This document shows positions 24,717 through 36,975 of a stretch of 64,000 bases of DNA, one piece after another (positions within the stretch are counted from its first letter, which is position 1; every line of letters begins with the position of its first letter). The DNA comes from Amoebidium appalachense (taxonomy: Eukaryota > Ichthyosporea). A program made the position numbers and the translations under genes. The DNA lies in assembly GCA_963693365.1 (NCBI GenBank), contig CAVNZM010000006.1:5704001-5768000 (forward strand). Reading direction: 5' to 3'. The notes under the pieces are model-generated. The model did no database searches. It saw nothing but the letters and a program-made list of their open reading frames with translations, and was not told the origin of the DNA.

Positions 24717-25549
24717 GAAGAAGAAGATGAGGAGGAAAAGAAAAGAAAGAGAAGAAAAAACAAAACACAACACGTTTTGACCTTATGATTTGTTTGACAT
24801 GTGCAATATTCCTGTACTTTAAATTTTGGTTGTTTCCAAATAAAAACTATTGCACATTAATAGACGGTGCTTATTGCCCTTGTGCAGCTGCACTGGCGCC
24901 ATCTGACCAAATAGCAATAGCTCAAATTCTAAAGTGGAGCGGACCCAATCAAATGGCTCTATTGTTCAAGTGGAATTGCGGATCCATTCAAATGGCTCTA
25001 TATTTTTAAAGTGAAATAGCGGCTCCAATCGGCTCATTAGATTTCCTTTTAAACGATTCCCGCCCCGGTCCACGCTTAATCATCTTTTGACCCTATGACA
25101 CCCATTCCTCACAGTTGCTAGGTACTGCCACCGCAGTTCGAACCGGATTCAATTCTTTGCAGGGAGAGAGGGGGGCGCCGAGGGGGGGGGGGATTTCGTT
25201 TGGCAGCCGGTAGAAGTTCATATGCATCGCCATGTATACGTAGCAGCAAGAGTTGATAATGGCAGGTTGGAAGGTTGAGGGGAGGGGGGAAGGGGGAGAG
25301 GGGAGGTTGAGGGTGGGGTGCAATTGGTGGGTTACGGGGGAAGGGGGAATGCAAAATGCGCTTGAAGAGAATCGAATGGCGGGTTAGACCTCGAGGTTCG
25401 TATATACGTGACGGCCAGCATCACACAGTTCGCCAATGAGTTTCATCAACTTTACGATGAAATAGCGGGAAAACCAAACCGAAAATTCAAAAACCTATGT
25501 GATACAATTATAAATACTTTATAAAGGCATGAAGGCAGAAAGGGACGGC

Positions 25550-25581
<32 letters not shown>

Positions 25582-26365
25582 GTATGTGTGTGTGTGTGTC
25601 TGCGGGAGAGGGGGGGAAGAATCCACAACGTCATGCAGGCACGAGTGGAAAAAAGACTCCCACCAAAGCATTTTTCAAGCTTCGCTGTCACCTAAATTGA
25701 AGAAACCGGTAAATCACATCCAGGCCACCCCAAACCCCGTAAACCACTGCCTTGCGATGGTTAGCAGCAAAGCTTTTCTTTTCTTTCTTATCAATGCAAA
25801 CCTACAAGCACATACCATAGCATATGCTTATGTTAAAATCACTAACGGCAAATATTAGCGTACGGGGAAAGAGTGCATGCATGGATGGTGTGTGGAAATA
25901 CGACGGGAACCCTTCACGGGCCAAAAATTAGGTCCCCCCCCCCCCCCCCCCCCCCCCCTTTCCCCCCCCCCGAATTTCCTTAAAAAGGCAAACGCGCAAC
26001 TTTCAATATAGAGATTTAACCATATATGGGCAAAGCCAATCGTCGGATCGGATGTCAGTATAACTTAGTATTGGCAGTAAATTCATGCCTAGTCACGAAA
26101 CACCGGTTTCAGCCTTATGCGCCCGTGCGCCCGTGTGCCCGTCTGTGTCTGTGCCTGTCTTTGCCCGTGCATATGCTGTCTTCACTCCACATGTTCCGGC
26201 AAGTGTTCGTGTGCTTGCATTTCGGTTCGCCAAGTTGTGTATGTCTGTGTGTGTGTGTGTGTAAGGGAGGATGGGGAGGACGCGCGGGGGGGGGGGGGGG
26301 GAGGGGGGGGGGAGGAGGCATTCTGGGTCCTTGAGGATATCGATGCCGAGCCATCGTGGAAGACT
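23520..26365. other. Intergenic; no supported gene
   Basis: Contains the upstream region of the 92-aa gene, C-runs (24326-24465, 24651-24680), an A-run at 24681-24704, (GT)n at 25552-25600 and a C-run at 25934-25970. At 24920-25040 a roughly 45-base unit with AAATGGCTCTAT repeats imperfectly. Open frames are short and without family resemblance. Confidence 0.5.
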
Positions 26366-26590
26366 CTAGAGAATCGTTACGGCTTCTGATAGCTCATCCT
26401 CGTGTCTGCAAAGGGGGGGGGGGGGGGGGGGGTAAGAATGCGTTACAGAGTAAGAGTGACGGTGCACATTCGGGGGGGGGGGGGGGGGGGGGGGGGGAGG
26501 GTGGTGGTGGTTGGGGGAGAAGGGGGAGGGGGAGTACGGCCTTAGCTGTCAGCAAGCCGATGGAAATAGTGGGAGGGCGGTGGTGTTGGC

Positions 26591-26656
<66 letters not shown>

Positions 26657-26898
26657 TGTGTGCGTGCCTGTGTGAGCGTGCATGTGTGTTTGAGGAACAG
26701 GTGGAGGGGGGGGGGAGGGGGGAGGGGGCGCGGGGGGCAGGAGGGAGAGGAAATAAAATAGAAGGAAGCAAAAATCACCACCTGGAGACATAAAGGAGAA
26801 TGCATGCATGTGTGGAGGTGACGTGGGGGGAGGATGAGTGGGTGGTTGCTTGGTAGTAGTGTTCGTGTAGAGACAGGGGCGAGAAGGTGTGTGTGTGT

Positions 26899-26948
<50 letters not shown>

Positions 26949-27636
26949 GGGAGACGCATGAGGAGACACGCCCCCTCCCTCCCACCACAGCAGACACGAT
27001 CACAAAAAGGATGTCTTGCACAACAGGGAGAAAAAAAAAAAAAAAAAAAAAGGAACCAAAGCCAGCGGGCATAAAAAATCTCTCTCTCATCTCTCTCTCT
27101 CGCTCTTCCCCCTCTCCCCCCCTGCCCCGGTGCAGCCCGCTAGTCCCTTTAGAACCCAATCACCTCCCATTTAAACAGTCCCCTTCACCAACCCACCTCC
27201 CCGTAACGTGAGTCCCCCTTACACACCCACCTCCCAATAAAAGTTCTTCCTTTCTTTCTTTCCCCTTCGAACCACTTACCTCCCCATTAGGAAACCCCCT
27301 TACCCACCCACCTCCCACTAAGAATTTTCTGAAAATAAAAAGCGCGCAAATCCTGTTTTATACCCCCATCACCACCACCTACCTTGCACCAGTCAAATCC
27401 ATCGGACTCGCACCATTTATCATCCCCATCCCCGTCCCCGTCCCTGCCCCTGCCTCCCCCCCGTTTGCGCTTCCTCCCGCGATAACATCAGCCACCGCTT
27501 GTCTGATTATAACCTGTGCACACTGGTCTGCTATGCTGCTCGCATACGCCAATATGTTGATCGACATGCGACGACCACCGGCAAAGTCTTTTTCGTCCGA
27601 TTGCGTGACGGTGCCTCGACGTTCGCGGTAGCGGGT
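26366..27636 (-). CDS. Last two exons of an unknown gene
   Basis: A minus-strand exon at 27636-27383 follows a TTTTCAG acceptor (phase 0) and ends in phase 2 at a GTAGGTGG donor. A 40-base terminal exon at 26405-26366 follows a C-rich tract and TTTGCAG and ends in TAG; the phases match. The larger exon begins [18 protein letters not shown], continues through a helical stretch ([18 protein letters not shown]) and then a Gly/Ala/Thr-rich region. The tail is [13 protein letters not shown]. The family is not recognised. Earlier exons should lie beyond 27788, where a retroelement copy is inserted, so the gene either spans that insertion or is truncated by it. Confidence 0.5.
26593..26660. repeat. 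(GT)n microsatellite
   Basis: About 30 GT units in the intron between the two exons of the gene at 26366-27636. G-runs flank it at 26415-26432 and 26472-26498. Confidence 0.95.
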
Positions 27637-27745
27637 CTGAAAAGTGTGTTTGTGTGTGTGTGTGGGGGGGGGGGGGGGGGGGGGGGGGGGGAGGGGAGAA
27701 AAGGGTGTGTGTATGTGTGTGTGTGGTGGTGGTGGTGGTGGTGGT

Positions 27746-27776
<31 letters not shown>

Positions 27777-27787
27777 GGGGGGGGGGG

Positions 27788-28588
27788 TTTGAATGCGTCA
27801 AAAAGTACGAAGTACACAAGAACAAACGGATAACACGATGCAGAATGCAAGCCATACATAAAGAGTATGCATAATAAGCAGAGCCCATCCTCAGGGGGGG
27901 CCCACGTCATCCACAGTACCCGAGTTTCGACCTATTCCCCTCGTTAACGAAACCCAACTCAGATACTGTTTCACTTGAACATGAGTAGGTCACCCGTCTT
28001 GATCAGAGACGAGCAGGGTTGCTTATGCAGGCAAGGGCAGTGGGAAAGGCCGGGGGTTAAAGTTGCAGCAGTAAGCAGAAGCAAGAAAAATATAGATAGG
28101 AACTCAGGAGACGGGGCTTCTAGGAAGCTCCCCCGTCGATACCTAAGTCGATACTTCCCTGGCTAACATACTACACCAGCTGAAAAGAATTAAGTCCCGA
28201 AGGCCGCAGAATTCGCAATCAGAGGGGAAAATATGAGATTTGACCCACGCCGCAGGGTAGTAACACGCTTACTAGGGCGGAACTTTATCGTCTTCGAACG
28301 GAAAGCTATGCCCCCGGATGTCAGCCGGAAATATGGTATCACCCATTGCTTTGGGCTTGAAAAAAGCCAAACCGATAGTCCGAGTTATGTTACGCCGGCG
28401 GGTAACATGCCGCATGGGTTCCAAGGGAGCTGTCGCCAACAGAGCGGTGTGTGCATGCGTGCGCGTAACGCAATGTGTGAAGTGTGTCTATAGCTATGAA
28501 AGGGGGTATGCAGAAGTGGACAGATGAAGTGTGTGGAGAGAAAAACAGTAAGAAGAAAACTAGACACCGGTATGTGCAACCCCGCACA

Positions 28589-28627
<39 letters not shown>

Positions 28628-28688
28628 AATAAGCGAAGATTACAGGTAATCAACCAGAACAACAAATGACAAGCAAAACAACAGGCGC

Positions 28689-28722
<34 letters not shown>

Positions 28723-28723
28723 A

Positions 28724-28821
<98 letters not shown>

Positions 28822-29108
28822 AGAGAGAGAGAGAGAGAGGTGGGGGGGAGGGGGGGGGGGGGGAGGGGGGGGGAGGGGGTCTTAGGGATGCTGCAGAATC
28901 GTCAGATATTAGACAAATCGTACCAATACGATCATTCTCTCATATATGTGAGAAGATTGTGACTAACGATGTGCAGAGCTGGTTAAGACCTGTTGAGTGT
29001 GCAGAGAAAATGGGAGGGGAAGGGAGGAGGGGAAGGGGGGGGGAGGGGGGGGGGGGGGTGTGAAGTAAGAGAGGGGAGGGAATGTTAAAGAGTGTCAGTA
29101 GTCTCAGG
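27788..29108 (-). mobile_element. 5'-truncated retroelement copy (about 1.3 kb)
   Basis: Aligns over its whole length with 35843-37204 in the same orientation. Only a handful of substitutions lie outside simple repeats (for example near 28218, 28232, 28433 and 28560), apart from length differences in the internal A-run, (GA)n and G-runs. Its 3' end (27788) is the family's shared end next to a G-run; its 5' end stops inside a G-run at about 29108. It lacks the reverse-transcriptase ORF. Short plus-strand frames at 27975-28166 and 28233-28493 are conserved between both copies only because the copies are recent. Confidence 0.9.
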
Positions 29109-30054
29109 GGGGGGGGGGGGGGGAGGGGAGGGGAGGGAGGGATGGGAGGGTGTGTGTATGTGTGTGGTGGGGGCGGGGGGAGGGGAGGATGTGTGTGTGT
29201 GTGTATGTACGCGTGTGTGTGTGTGTGTGTGCGTGTGCGCGTACATGCAGTTGGGTGGGGGTGGGGGTGGGGGGGGGGGGGAGGGGGTTAGCATGCGGAG
29301 CAGGATATGAATTAAAATACACGATGAAAAACACGGTGAAGAACACAGGACACGTAAGGGAATGCACAAACAAGCATTCAAGTATGCAACATCAGCAACA
29401 CGTAATTATGCAACAGAAGCAGAACACTTCTTCAGGGGAGGCCAAAGTCCCGAGTGCGCCTGAATTTGGTTTCTTTAACCCCGTGCGCGAAGTTCAGCTC
29501 AGATAACAGGCATGACAAGGGGAGTATGTAAGGGTGGAGAGGGGGTAAGCGCATGGAATCAGTAAAGTAGGTGCCTGTGTGTGATTGACTTTTATTTATT
29601 TATTTTTTTTTGGGGGGGGGGGGGGGAGGGTAGGGGGGTGGGAGGGGGGTGGGGGGTGGGGTGGGGGTGGGTGGGGGGGTGGGGGGGGGAGGGAGGGGGG
29701 GGGGGGGGAGGGGTGCCGGTGGGGTGGGGTGGGGGGAAGGCAAAGACAATGGTGGGGAGGGGTGGGGGGTAGTGGGTGGGAGAGTGATTTGAGGAGAGGA
29801 TTTAGAATTCATTGCAGAATACGAAGTACACATTCATGGTCGACAACACCATGCAAATATTGCAACGAACACACAAAGGGTATGCATCAATGGAGCTTAG
29901 GGGGGAACGATCTCCTGTTTGATAATGCTTAGAAGGGGGGTGAGGCGGGGCAGGGGGGGGGGGGGGGAGGAGAAGGGAGGTTGAATGGGTGAGGGGTGGG
30001 GGGCTACCCCTAGCATGAAGGAGGGTTTTACGAAGAAAAAAAAAAATCGGGAGG
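29109..30054. other. G-rich low-complexity stretch, no gene
   Basis: G-runs, GGGGT/GGGGA repeats and short (GT)n. A diverged copy of the retroelement 3' end lies at 29805-29905 (minus). A plus-strand frame at 29384-29506 after a possible TTCAG is too short to support. Confidence 0.6.
29805..29905 (-). mobile_element. Diverged retroelement 3'-end fragment
   Basis: The minus-strand sequence shows recognisable but mutated blocks of the family's last 100 bases, including the GATGCATAC, GTGTACTTCGTA and tail blocks. Older than the copies at 9686, 12964 and 27788. Confidence 0.55.
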
Positions 30055-30751
30055 TTAACAAAGAATAGAGGGACAAGAGAGGTGAACAGAAAGATTAGTC
30101 CTCAGACGTCTGCGTTTTTGGGGCACTTCATTCTGTCCTTGAGGGGAACGATGCACAGGTAAGCATGCACACATACACAGGCACCCTCACACACACAAAC
30201 ACACTAGCACAGACACAACCCCTAGACAGGTAATCCAGCTCCCTCGGCCCCGCATGTGACTACCATAACTAAGCTGTTGTTTCACCCCCCTCCCCCCCCC
30301 CCCCCCCCCTCCCTCCCTTCCCCCACCTTCTATTTCCCCTTCCTCCCCCCCCCCCCCCCTCCCAAACGGAAGGATCCCTCCCTCCCCCCCCCCCCCCCCC
30401 CCCCCTGCGCCCCCCCTCCGATAATCCTACAAGAAAAGACGAAAAAAGAAGGAAGAAAAAAGAATGCACACACACAGACTAGTGCAAACCAATCAGGTGC
30501 AGATGTACATAGACATACACACACGCGCGCACACGCACACACACACCTATACACACTCACACACACACCCGCGCGCATGCACCACACACACACGTACAGG
30601 AACACTCATTCACTTACAAACGCTGGCTCTGCAGGTTGGTGCCTTGGTGCAGGGGGGGGTCTTCTATGCGTGCATTCTTCGCCTTGTCTTCGTGCAGTAG
30701 GAGCAACCCCGTGCTCCCCGCCCTCTTCATGCCCCCTTCTGGTACTTCCAT
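30055..30751 (-). CDS. Possible two-exon gene, 70-aa basic-tailed protein
   Basis: An ATG at 30751 opens 43 codons (MEVPEGGMKRAGSTG, then HEDKAKNARIEDPP) ending in phase 1 before GTTTGTAAG at 30621. An exon from 30137, after CCCCTCAAG, restores phase and gives RQNEVPQKRRRLRTN, then a Cys/Ser-rich end to TAA at 30055. The PQKRRRLR cluster looks like a nuclear localisation signal. The donor is ambiguous, because GTAAGT lies five bases further, but that choice leads to an early stop. It could also be the 5' end of the gene whose terminal exons are at 26366-27636. No family was recognised. Confidence 0.35.
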
Positions 30752-31741
30752 TTTTACGATTTGATTTATTAGGTTCCCCTTAACGTCTATGTTATTAGGC
30801 CTTTTTTTGGTGGGTTTGTCGTTATTGACCTCTTTTTGCTTGTAGAGTGCTTTCTGTCTTTTATAACTTGAAGGCTATTGAATCAGATCCGGTGCTTAGA
30901 TGAAAAAAAGTTTTAGAGTATTCAATAATGTTCAGGGAAAGTTAAATCAGAAAGGTGATGGTGGTAGTAGAGATTGGTTAGCAAACCGCACACAAACATA
31001 CGAACTGTAATTACTCCAAAGATCGGTACGTAAGAACACTGTTAGATAGGGTAGTGTAAGAAATGTTGACCAGAACTCGGGGAATGCAAGTGTAGATGTA
31101 GCTGATTCCAAAAGGGTTACAGTGCGGTTTGAAGAAAGATAACACGGCCTAATTACTATATGTACACGCATAAATACTACATCTAGATAAACGTATATTT
31201 CCGGAATCCACATGCACGCAGCAAGAAAATAAAACCGTTTGAGCACTCAAAGTGTAACGTTCGACCGAAAACGAAACCGTTGCCATATATATAAATAGTC
31301 TGCAGACCTGAAAAGAGATTCTGATAACGTCATTACACTACAGTGATTTTCCTGTGTCGTATGTACGCGCGCAAGCATCTGACTTTAGTAATATCACAGA
31401 AAAAGGGTTGCCTGGCAAACTAAACACCATGCCTGCACTAATTTTTTTTTTTACCTTTTTTTATTTTTTGGAAAGAACTTGCTCTACCAAAAAACGCTAT
31501 ACTCTGCTCATCATTATGTAAGTGGTGACAAGGGAGCTTCTTTGACCCCCTTGTGAGCCTCTGAGCAGTAAACGTCTCTGTATACTAACGGTCAAAATAT
31601 TCCAGCCGAAAATGGTAGTCTCAATAGCCATATTTAGGTATTTTCATTTAGGAGGCTCTTTTTGATTGGTGCAAACTTTATTTTTCCTGGGCCGCATGGG
31701 CGGCAGTCAAGGCGGTTGCACCCTCGTTTCCCCCCCCCAAG

Positions 31742-31778
<37 letters not shown>

Positions 31779-31840
31779 CCCCCGCCCAAAAATTTCGAGG
31801 TGGGAAGGGGGGGGGGGGGGGGGGGATTTTTTTTTTTTTT

Positions 31841-31872
<32 letters not shown>

Positions 31873-32421
31873 GGGGGGGGGGGGGAATCCGAGTCTGCAG
31901 TGTGCTTGCCATTAATTTACGGTGTCATTATTAATAAAACAGCTGCAGCATGTGAAAGTGACCTGCAATCACTTCTACACATTATTATTATGGTATTTTG
32001 ACTACGTAATGATATCATAGGTATTAAAAAGGCGAATGTCGCATGCATGGATGTATACGTAGTGTGTGCTTGACGTGTATGTGGTTGCGTGTGTGCATGT
32101 TCATGTGTGTGTGCCGTGTGTGTGCATTGAATGTGACAGCATACTCTACATACACCGTGACATTACAGTTAAACTGTAAGTAACATTACAATCATAAACT
32201 ACCACTCTGACATGCTGAACATTACTGGAAGTTAAATGTTACAACTAACACCTAACAAACTGATTCTTAAGTTACTGTATTGACTAAGTCTTGGCATCAT
32301 GATGCCAAATCCCATACTAATCGAACCTACTAGACATGCCCTACGTTTGCCACCTGACCCCAAAGCAGCTGGCAGCCACAATAACAATTAGAAAAATAAA
32401 AAACTACGTGGAGGGATTGGC
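30752..32421. other. Intergenic; no supported gene
   Basis: 30752-31660 is AT-richer mixed sequence with no exon seen. 31740-31885 is a C-run/G-run/T-run block. 31900-32420 is mixed sequence with short GT tracts. Confidence 0.5.
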
Positions 32422-34830
32422 TCACTTCCACCTATTATCCGTGACACTAAAACTGAGCAGGCGGATGCCAAAAGCGGTGACCAGAGCATACAACATGGCC
32501 TTGCACCTACAGCATTGCATGTAAGTATGACACAGATGGGGAGGGATTGCTAAAGTCAGTTGACAGACGCTACATTGTGCACTGGCTATCGTGCTCGGGT
32601 ATGTGTGATAATAACTGGGGTGGAACGCTTGCGGATGGTGCGGGTGCTGGCTAGGGGAAATCACCCCAGACTGTTGGGTGCTTTGGAATTCATCCGCCGA
32701 ATCGGTTGACGAACTGGTGGGATCATGCTCCTGAGGGGCAACACCTGTGTTGGTGCTTGCACGTGAAAGGCCGCTGGGCTTGGCCTTCTTTGACGGGGCA
32801 GTCTGTGAATTACTCTGTGACTTCAGCCCACGTTTCGTGTTTCGTGCTCTCTCGCTTGCTTTCTCCGTAACTGTCCTAGCAGCGGCTTCCTTAGCCCTCG
32901 CGATTTCCTCCCTCACCTCGGCGGCCACCTGACTACGCAAACGTCTTTCCTTCTCAATGTGTTCTATTTTTGACTTGATTTGTTTCAATGTTTTGGAAAG
33001 GATGGCATCCAGCCCCACACCCTCCTCGTTGCCCTCCAATGCTGCATGGTAATGTGCAAATATGTCCTCCTCTGTTGCCGGCAACTTTTGTTCCGCAAGC
33101 GAAATAACAATACTTTCAATCAACGCGGTCTCCGCATCCGACCATCTACCCGAACGTACCTCCTCGCCCACAGACACATAATACTCCAAACCATTCTGAT
33201 CTGTGGTTCGTGTTTGCGTGAATCGTGCGCGCCGCCTTTGCGTTGGAACCGTGGCAGTGGCCTTGCCCCTGGTGGCTGTTGTGTTGGCCGTATGGGTGGT
33301 GTTGGACCCATCACCACTTCTCAGGGAAAGGTTCCCCCCTTCGCCGGATAAATGCAGCTGCATGGTAGACGGGCGACCTGGACGGTTTGGCTCTGGCCGC
33401 TGTCCATGACTGCATGTGTATGTGCGTTTGTGTGTGCGTGTGAATGCGCGCGCACGTGTACACATGTGTGTTTGTGTGTGCGTGCGCACACGTGCTCTGT
33501 GGGTGCGTGCGTGCGTGGATTCGTGCACCTGTGCATCTATCCACACACGTGTATGCATGGACCATGATGCGCGGATGCATTGTGTGTGTGTGTGTGTGTG
33601 TGGTGGGGGGGGGGGGGGGGGGGGGGGGGGGGAGGGGCTGTGTGTGTGCGTGCACACGTGCATGCGTGTGTGTGTTTAAGTTTGTGTATGGTGTGCGGGT
33701 GTGCAGGTGGTGAGCAGTGGGGAAGGTGGGGGGGGAGGAGGAGGGGTTAGACATCATGAAACGACGGATACAGGAGGGGGAGGGGATTGGGAGAGGGGGC
33801 TTTTCTTTCCCCCTCCCGGGGGGGGGGGGGGGGGGGGGAGGGGAGAGGGGGAAAGGGGGGGGGGGGGGGGGGGGGGGAATAAAGAGAGGGACAAGCAGAA
33901 ATACCTGGATTTGGCCAAGTTAAGGTTTCGATTATAAAGTACCAAGTGTGGGCAAATAGAGGATGCAAAAGAAGAAAAGTAGCAAATGCATATCATACGG
34001 CTCACCTGTTGCCACAATTCTCACACCTGCATGCCTGGGTGCATGCCCGCTTGTTCTTTGCGCATATGCAACGCTCATGCCCATCGTATGCCTGCACTTT
34101 TCCCCCGCCGTTCTTAAAACCACAAAAAAAACGTGTTCTATCCTTACTGTTTCTATTACAGCTGCAGCCCTTGGCGGGCAACCCACCGAACGTGTCAGTT
34201 GTGTTAGCGTTAGACGCCAACTCCGTCGAGTTTTCCGTTTCAACTGAGTGTGATGTCTGTGTTTGGTTGTTGTCCGAGATTTTGTTCGCATGCGACAAGC
34301 GAGGTATTACCACTGAGTAATGATCTGCTGCACCGTTAAGTGATACGGGTATGGCAATGTTGGGTTCGATGACGGTGGGTGGAGTGACCGCAACTACACC
34401 GTGATTGGCAATCGTGCTAAAAATGGTTATTGGTATGCGGAGTGCGTTGGCTAAGCCCAGCACCATCGCGTCACCGGCTGCAGAAGCAAAATGGGCGCGC
34501 CGAGGACAGCGGAAATCATCAGCTACGTATGCGAGGGTCACCCTTGAAAGGAATCCTTGGTATTCTGCTAGATTTCGCCGCCATTCGTTTACCATTAGTT
34601 CGCGTAGCCGTCCAATCGCCTCTATAGGCTCCATATTAGCTGTAAACCCCAATGTGTTGAGGTGTTCACGGGTAGCTACATGACCGCTTTGTAGATACTG
34701 ATTGATATAATGCCACACCGAATGAAACAAACAGTTGCCGTCAGCGGGTGTTTCCATAAGCTCCATTCTCCAGGCACCCAGAATTTGAAGAAGGCGTTGT
34801 TGCTGGACCTCAGGTGGCCCGGATATGTCC
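32422..34830 (-). CDS. OTU-type protease with Cys-rich, SANT-like and zinc-ribbon parts
   Basis: Exon 34830-34006 enters after AACACAG and leaves in phase 2 at AACAG/GTGAGC. Exon 33409-32422 follows ACATGCAG, restores phase and ends in TGA, giving at least 603 residues. The first exon holds an OTU cysteine-protease domain: ETPADGNCLFHSVW (catalytic Asp/Cys; Cys codon 34731-34733) and C-terminal DHYSVVIPR (His codon 34320-34322). OTU enzymes cleave ubiquitin chains. A Cys-rich motif follows (CSCNRN, ERCICAKNKRAC, CRCENCGN), like the CXC/tesmin repeat. The second exon has a SANT/Myb-like RSGRWSDAETALIES, a Lys/Glu/Ala coiled coil, a Ser/Gln-rich linker, and a CSVC/CCRCKAML zinc-ribbon resembling LSD1-type fingers. 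The start is uncertain: no ATG precedes the OTU core except an internal Met, so an upstream exon is likely. Confidence 0.65.
33562..33900. repeat. (GT)n and G-runs in OTU-gene intron
   Basis: (GT)n from about 33579 and G-runs to 33877. They fill most of the 596-base intron that separates the two exons of the OTU gene. Confidence 0.9.
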
Positions 34831-34936
34831 CTGTGTTGCACATCACAAGGAAGAATAAGCAAAGACAAGAAGTGGGAGGGTGACGTAGGGCAGTGGTGGT
34901 GGGGTGGGTGACAGTGGGGTGGGGGGGGGGGGGGGT

Positions 34937-34973
<37 letters not shown>

Positions 34974-35842
34974 AAGAGAGAGAAAGACAGATTATGGGGA
35001 AGGCGGAAAGGCCGAGGAGCAGAACAAGGGAAACCTTGGCGTGTGTGTGTGTGTGCGTGTGTGGGTGGGTTGGGGTTGGGGGGGGGGTGGGGGGGGGGGG
35101 GGGGGGGCATTAGATTATTAACAATTCTATAAGTGAATAAGAGTGTGTGCGCTCGTGGCTGCGAGGGAGGGTGCATGCGTGCATGCATGGGTGCGTTCGT
35201 GTGTGCAGGTGTGTGAAAGGGGAGGGGTGTGTGTGTGGGGGGGGAGGGGGTTAGGCACTCTGAAGGGGGCCGGGCAGGTGTAAGGGAGTACTGATGAAGG
35301 AGGGGCTATGAACGGGGGGGGGGGGGGGGGGGGGGGGGGTAGATGCAGATGCTTTCAAATAGGTGGAAGAGAAGCAGGGAGCTTCCAAAAAGGTAGGATG
35401 GAAGATATAGGTATACTATTAGAGAATAATGAGAATTAGGGGAGGTAAGAGGTAATGGAGGACTTGAAAAGGAGGGACGAATGGGCAGAGGCCCTCCTGA
35501 GGGGGGAGAGGGGGGGGGGGGAGGGGAACAGGACAGGCATAATAAGTGGGCCTGGGGAGGCAGGTTGTCTGACAAAAAACTGGTGTCACTTGGGTTGGAA
35601 GGAGAGATGGATTGATACGTGCAAGGAAGTAAGGAGGTGGAGCAGTTGGGAGGAAGAATTGTGGGAAGGAGGAGAGGGGGAGGGGGATGCAGAAAAGGGG
35701 GCGGGGGGGGGGGGGGGGGAGGGGGGGGGGGGGAGGGGAAAGGGGGATGGGGGAAAGGGGAGGAGGCCCTGCAGGGAAAGGGGGGGAGAGGCGAGAGGGA
35801 GGAGCGGGGGGCGTTGGAGGGGAAGGGGGGGGGGGGGGGGGG
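34831..35842. other. G-rich low-complexity stretch, no gene
   Basis: G-runs with GGT/GGA interruptions at 34917-34970, 35079-35106, 35315-35339 and 35700-35740. It separates the OTU gene from the 3' end of the retroelement. Possible upstream exons of the OTU gene would fall here, but none was recognised. Confidence 0.6.
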
Positions 35843-36287
35843 TTTGAATGCGTCAAAAAGCACGAAGTACACAAGAACAAACGGATAACACGATGCAGAA
35901 TGCAAGCCATACATAAAGAGTATGCATAATAAGCAGAGCCCATCCTCAGGGGGGGCCCACGTCATCCACAGTACCCGAGTTTCGACCTATTCCCCTCGTT
36001 AACGAAACCCAACTCAGATACTGTTTCACTTGAACATGAGTAGGTCACCCGTCTTGATCAGAGACGAGCAGGGTTGCTTATGCAGGCAAGGGCAGTGGGA
36101 AAGGCCGGGGGTTAAAGTTGCAGCAGTAAGCAGAAGCAAGAAAAATATAGATAGGAACTCAGGAGACGGGGCTTCTAGGAAGCTCCCCCGTCGATACCTA
36201 AGTCGATACTTCCCTGGCTAACATACTACACCAGCTGAAAAGAATTAAGTCCCGAAGGCCACAGAATTCGTAATCAGAGGGGAAAAT

Positions 36288-36548
36288 ATGAGATTTGACC
36301 CACGCCGCAGGGTAGTAACACGCTTACTAGGGCGGAACTTTATCGTCTTCGAACGGAAAGCTATGCCCCCGGATGTCAGCCGGAAATATGGTATCACCCA
36401 TTGCTTTGGGCTTGAAAAAAGCCAAACCGATAGTCCGAGTTATGTTACGCCGGCGGGTAACATGCCGCATGGGTTCCAAGGGAGCTGTCACCAACAGAGC
36501 GGTGTGTGCATGCGTGCGCGTAACGCAATGTGTGAAGTGTGTCTATAG
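36288..36548 (+). other. 86-codon frame shared by two element copies
   Basis: An open frame starting MRFDPRRRVVTRLLG, also present at 28233-28493 with one difference in a single residue. It is antisense to the retroelement. No family resemblance was seen, and conservation is explained by the recent copying, so it is recorded as a frame and not called as a gene. Confidence 0.3.
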
Positions 36549-36643
36549 CTATGAAAGGGGGTATGCAGAAGTGGACAGATGAAGTGTGTGGAGAGAAAAA
36601 CAGTAAGAAGAAAAGTAGACACCGGTATGTGCAACCCCGCACA

Positions 36644-36678
<35 letters not shown>

Positions 36679-36739
36679 AATAAGCGAAGATTACAGGTAA
36701 TCAACCAGAACAACAAATGACAAGCAAAACAACAGGCGC

Positions 36740-36975
<236 letters not shown>

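Noticed and set aside
27975-28493. Conserved plus-strand frames in both 1.3-kb copies as genes
   Set aside because: Conservation follows from very recent copying. The frames are antisense to the retroelement and have no family resemblance; kept only as recorded frames.
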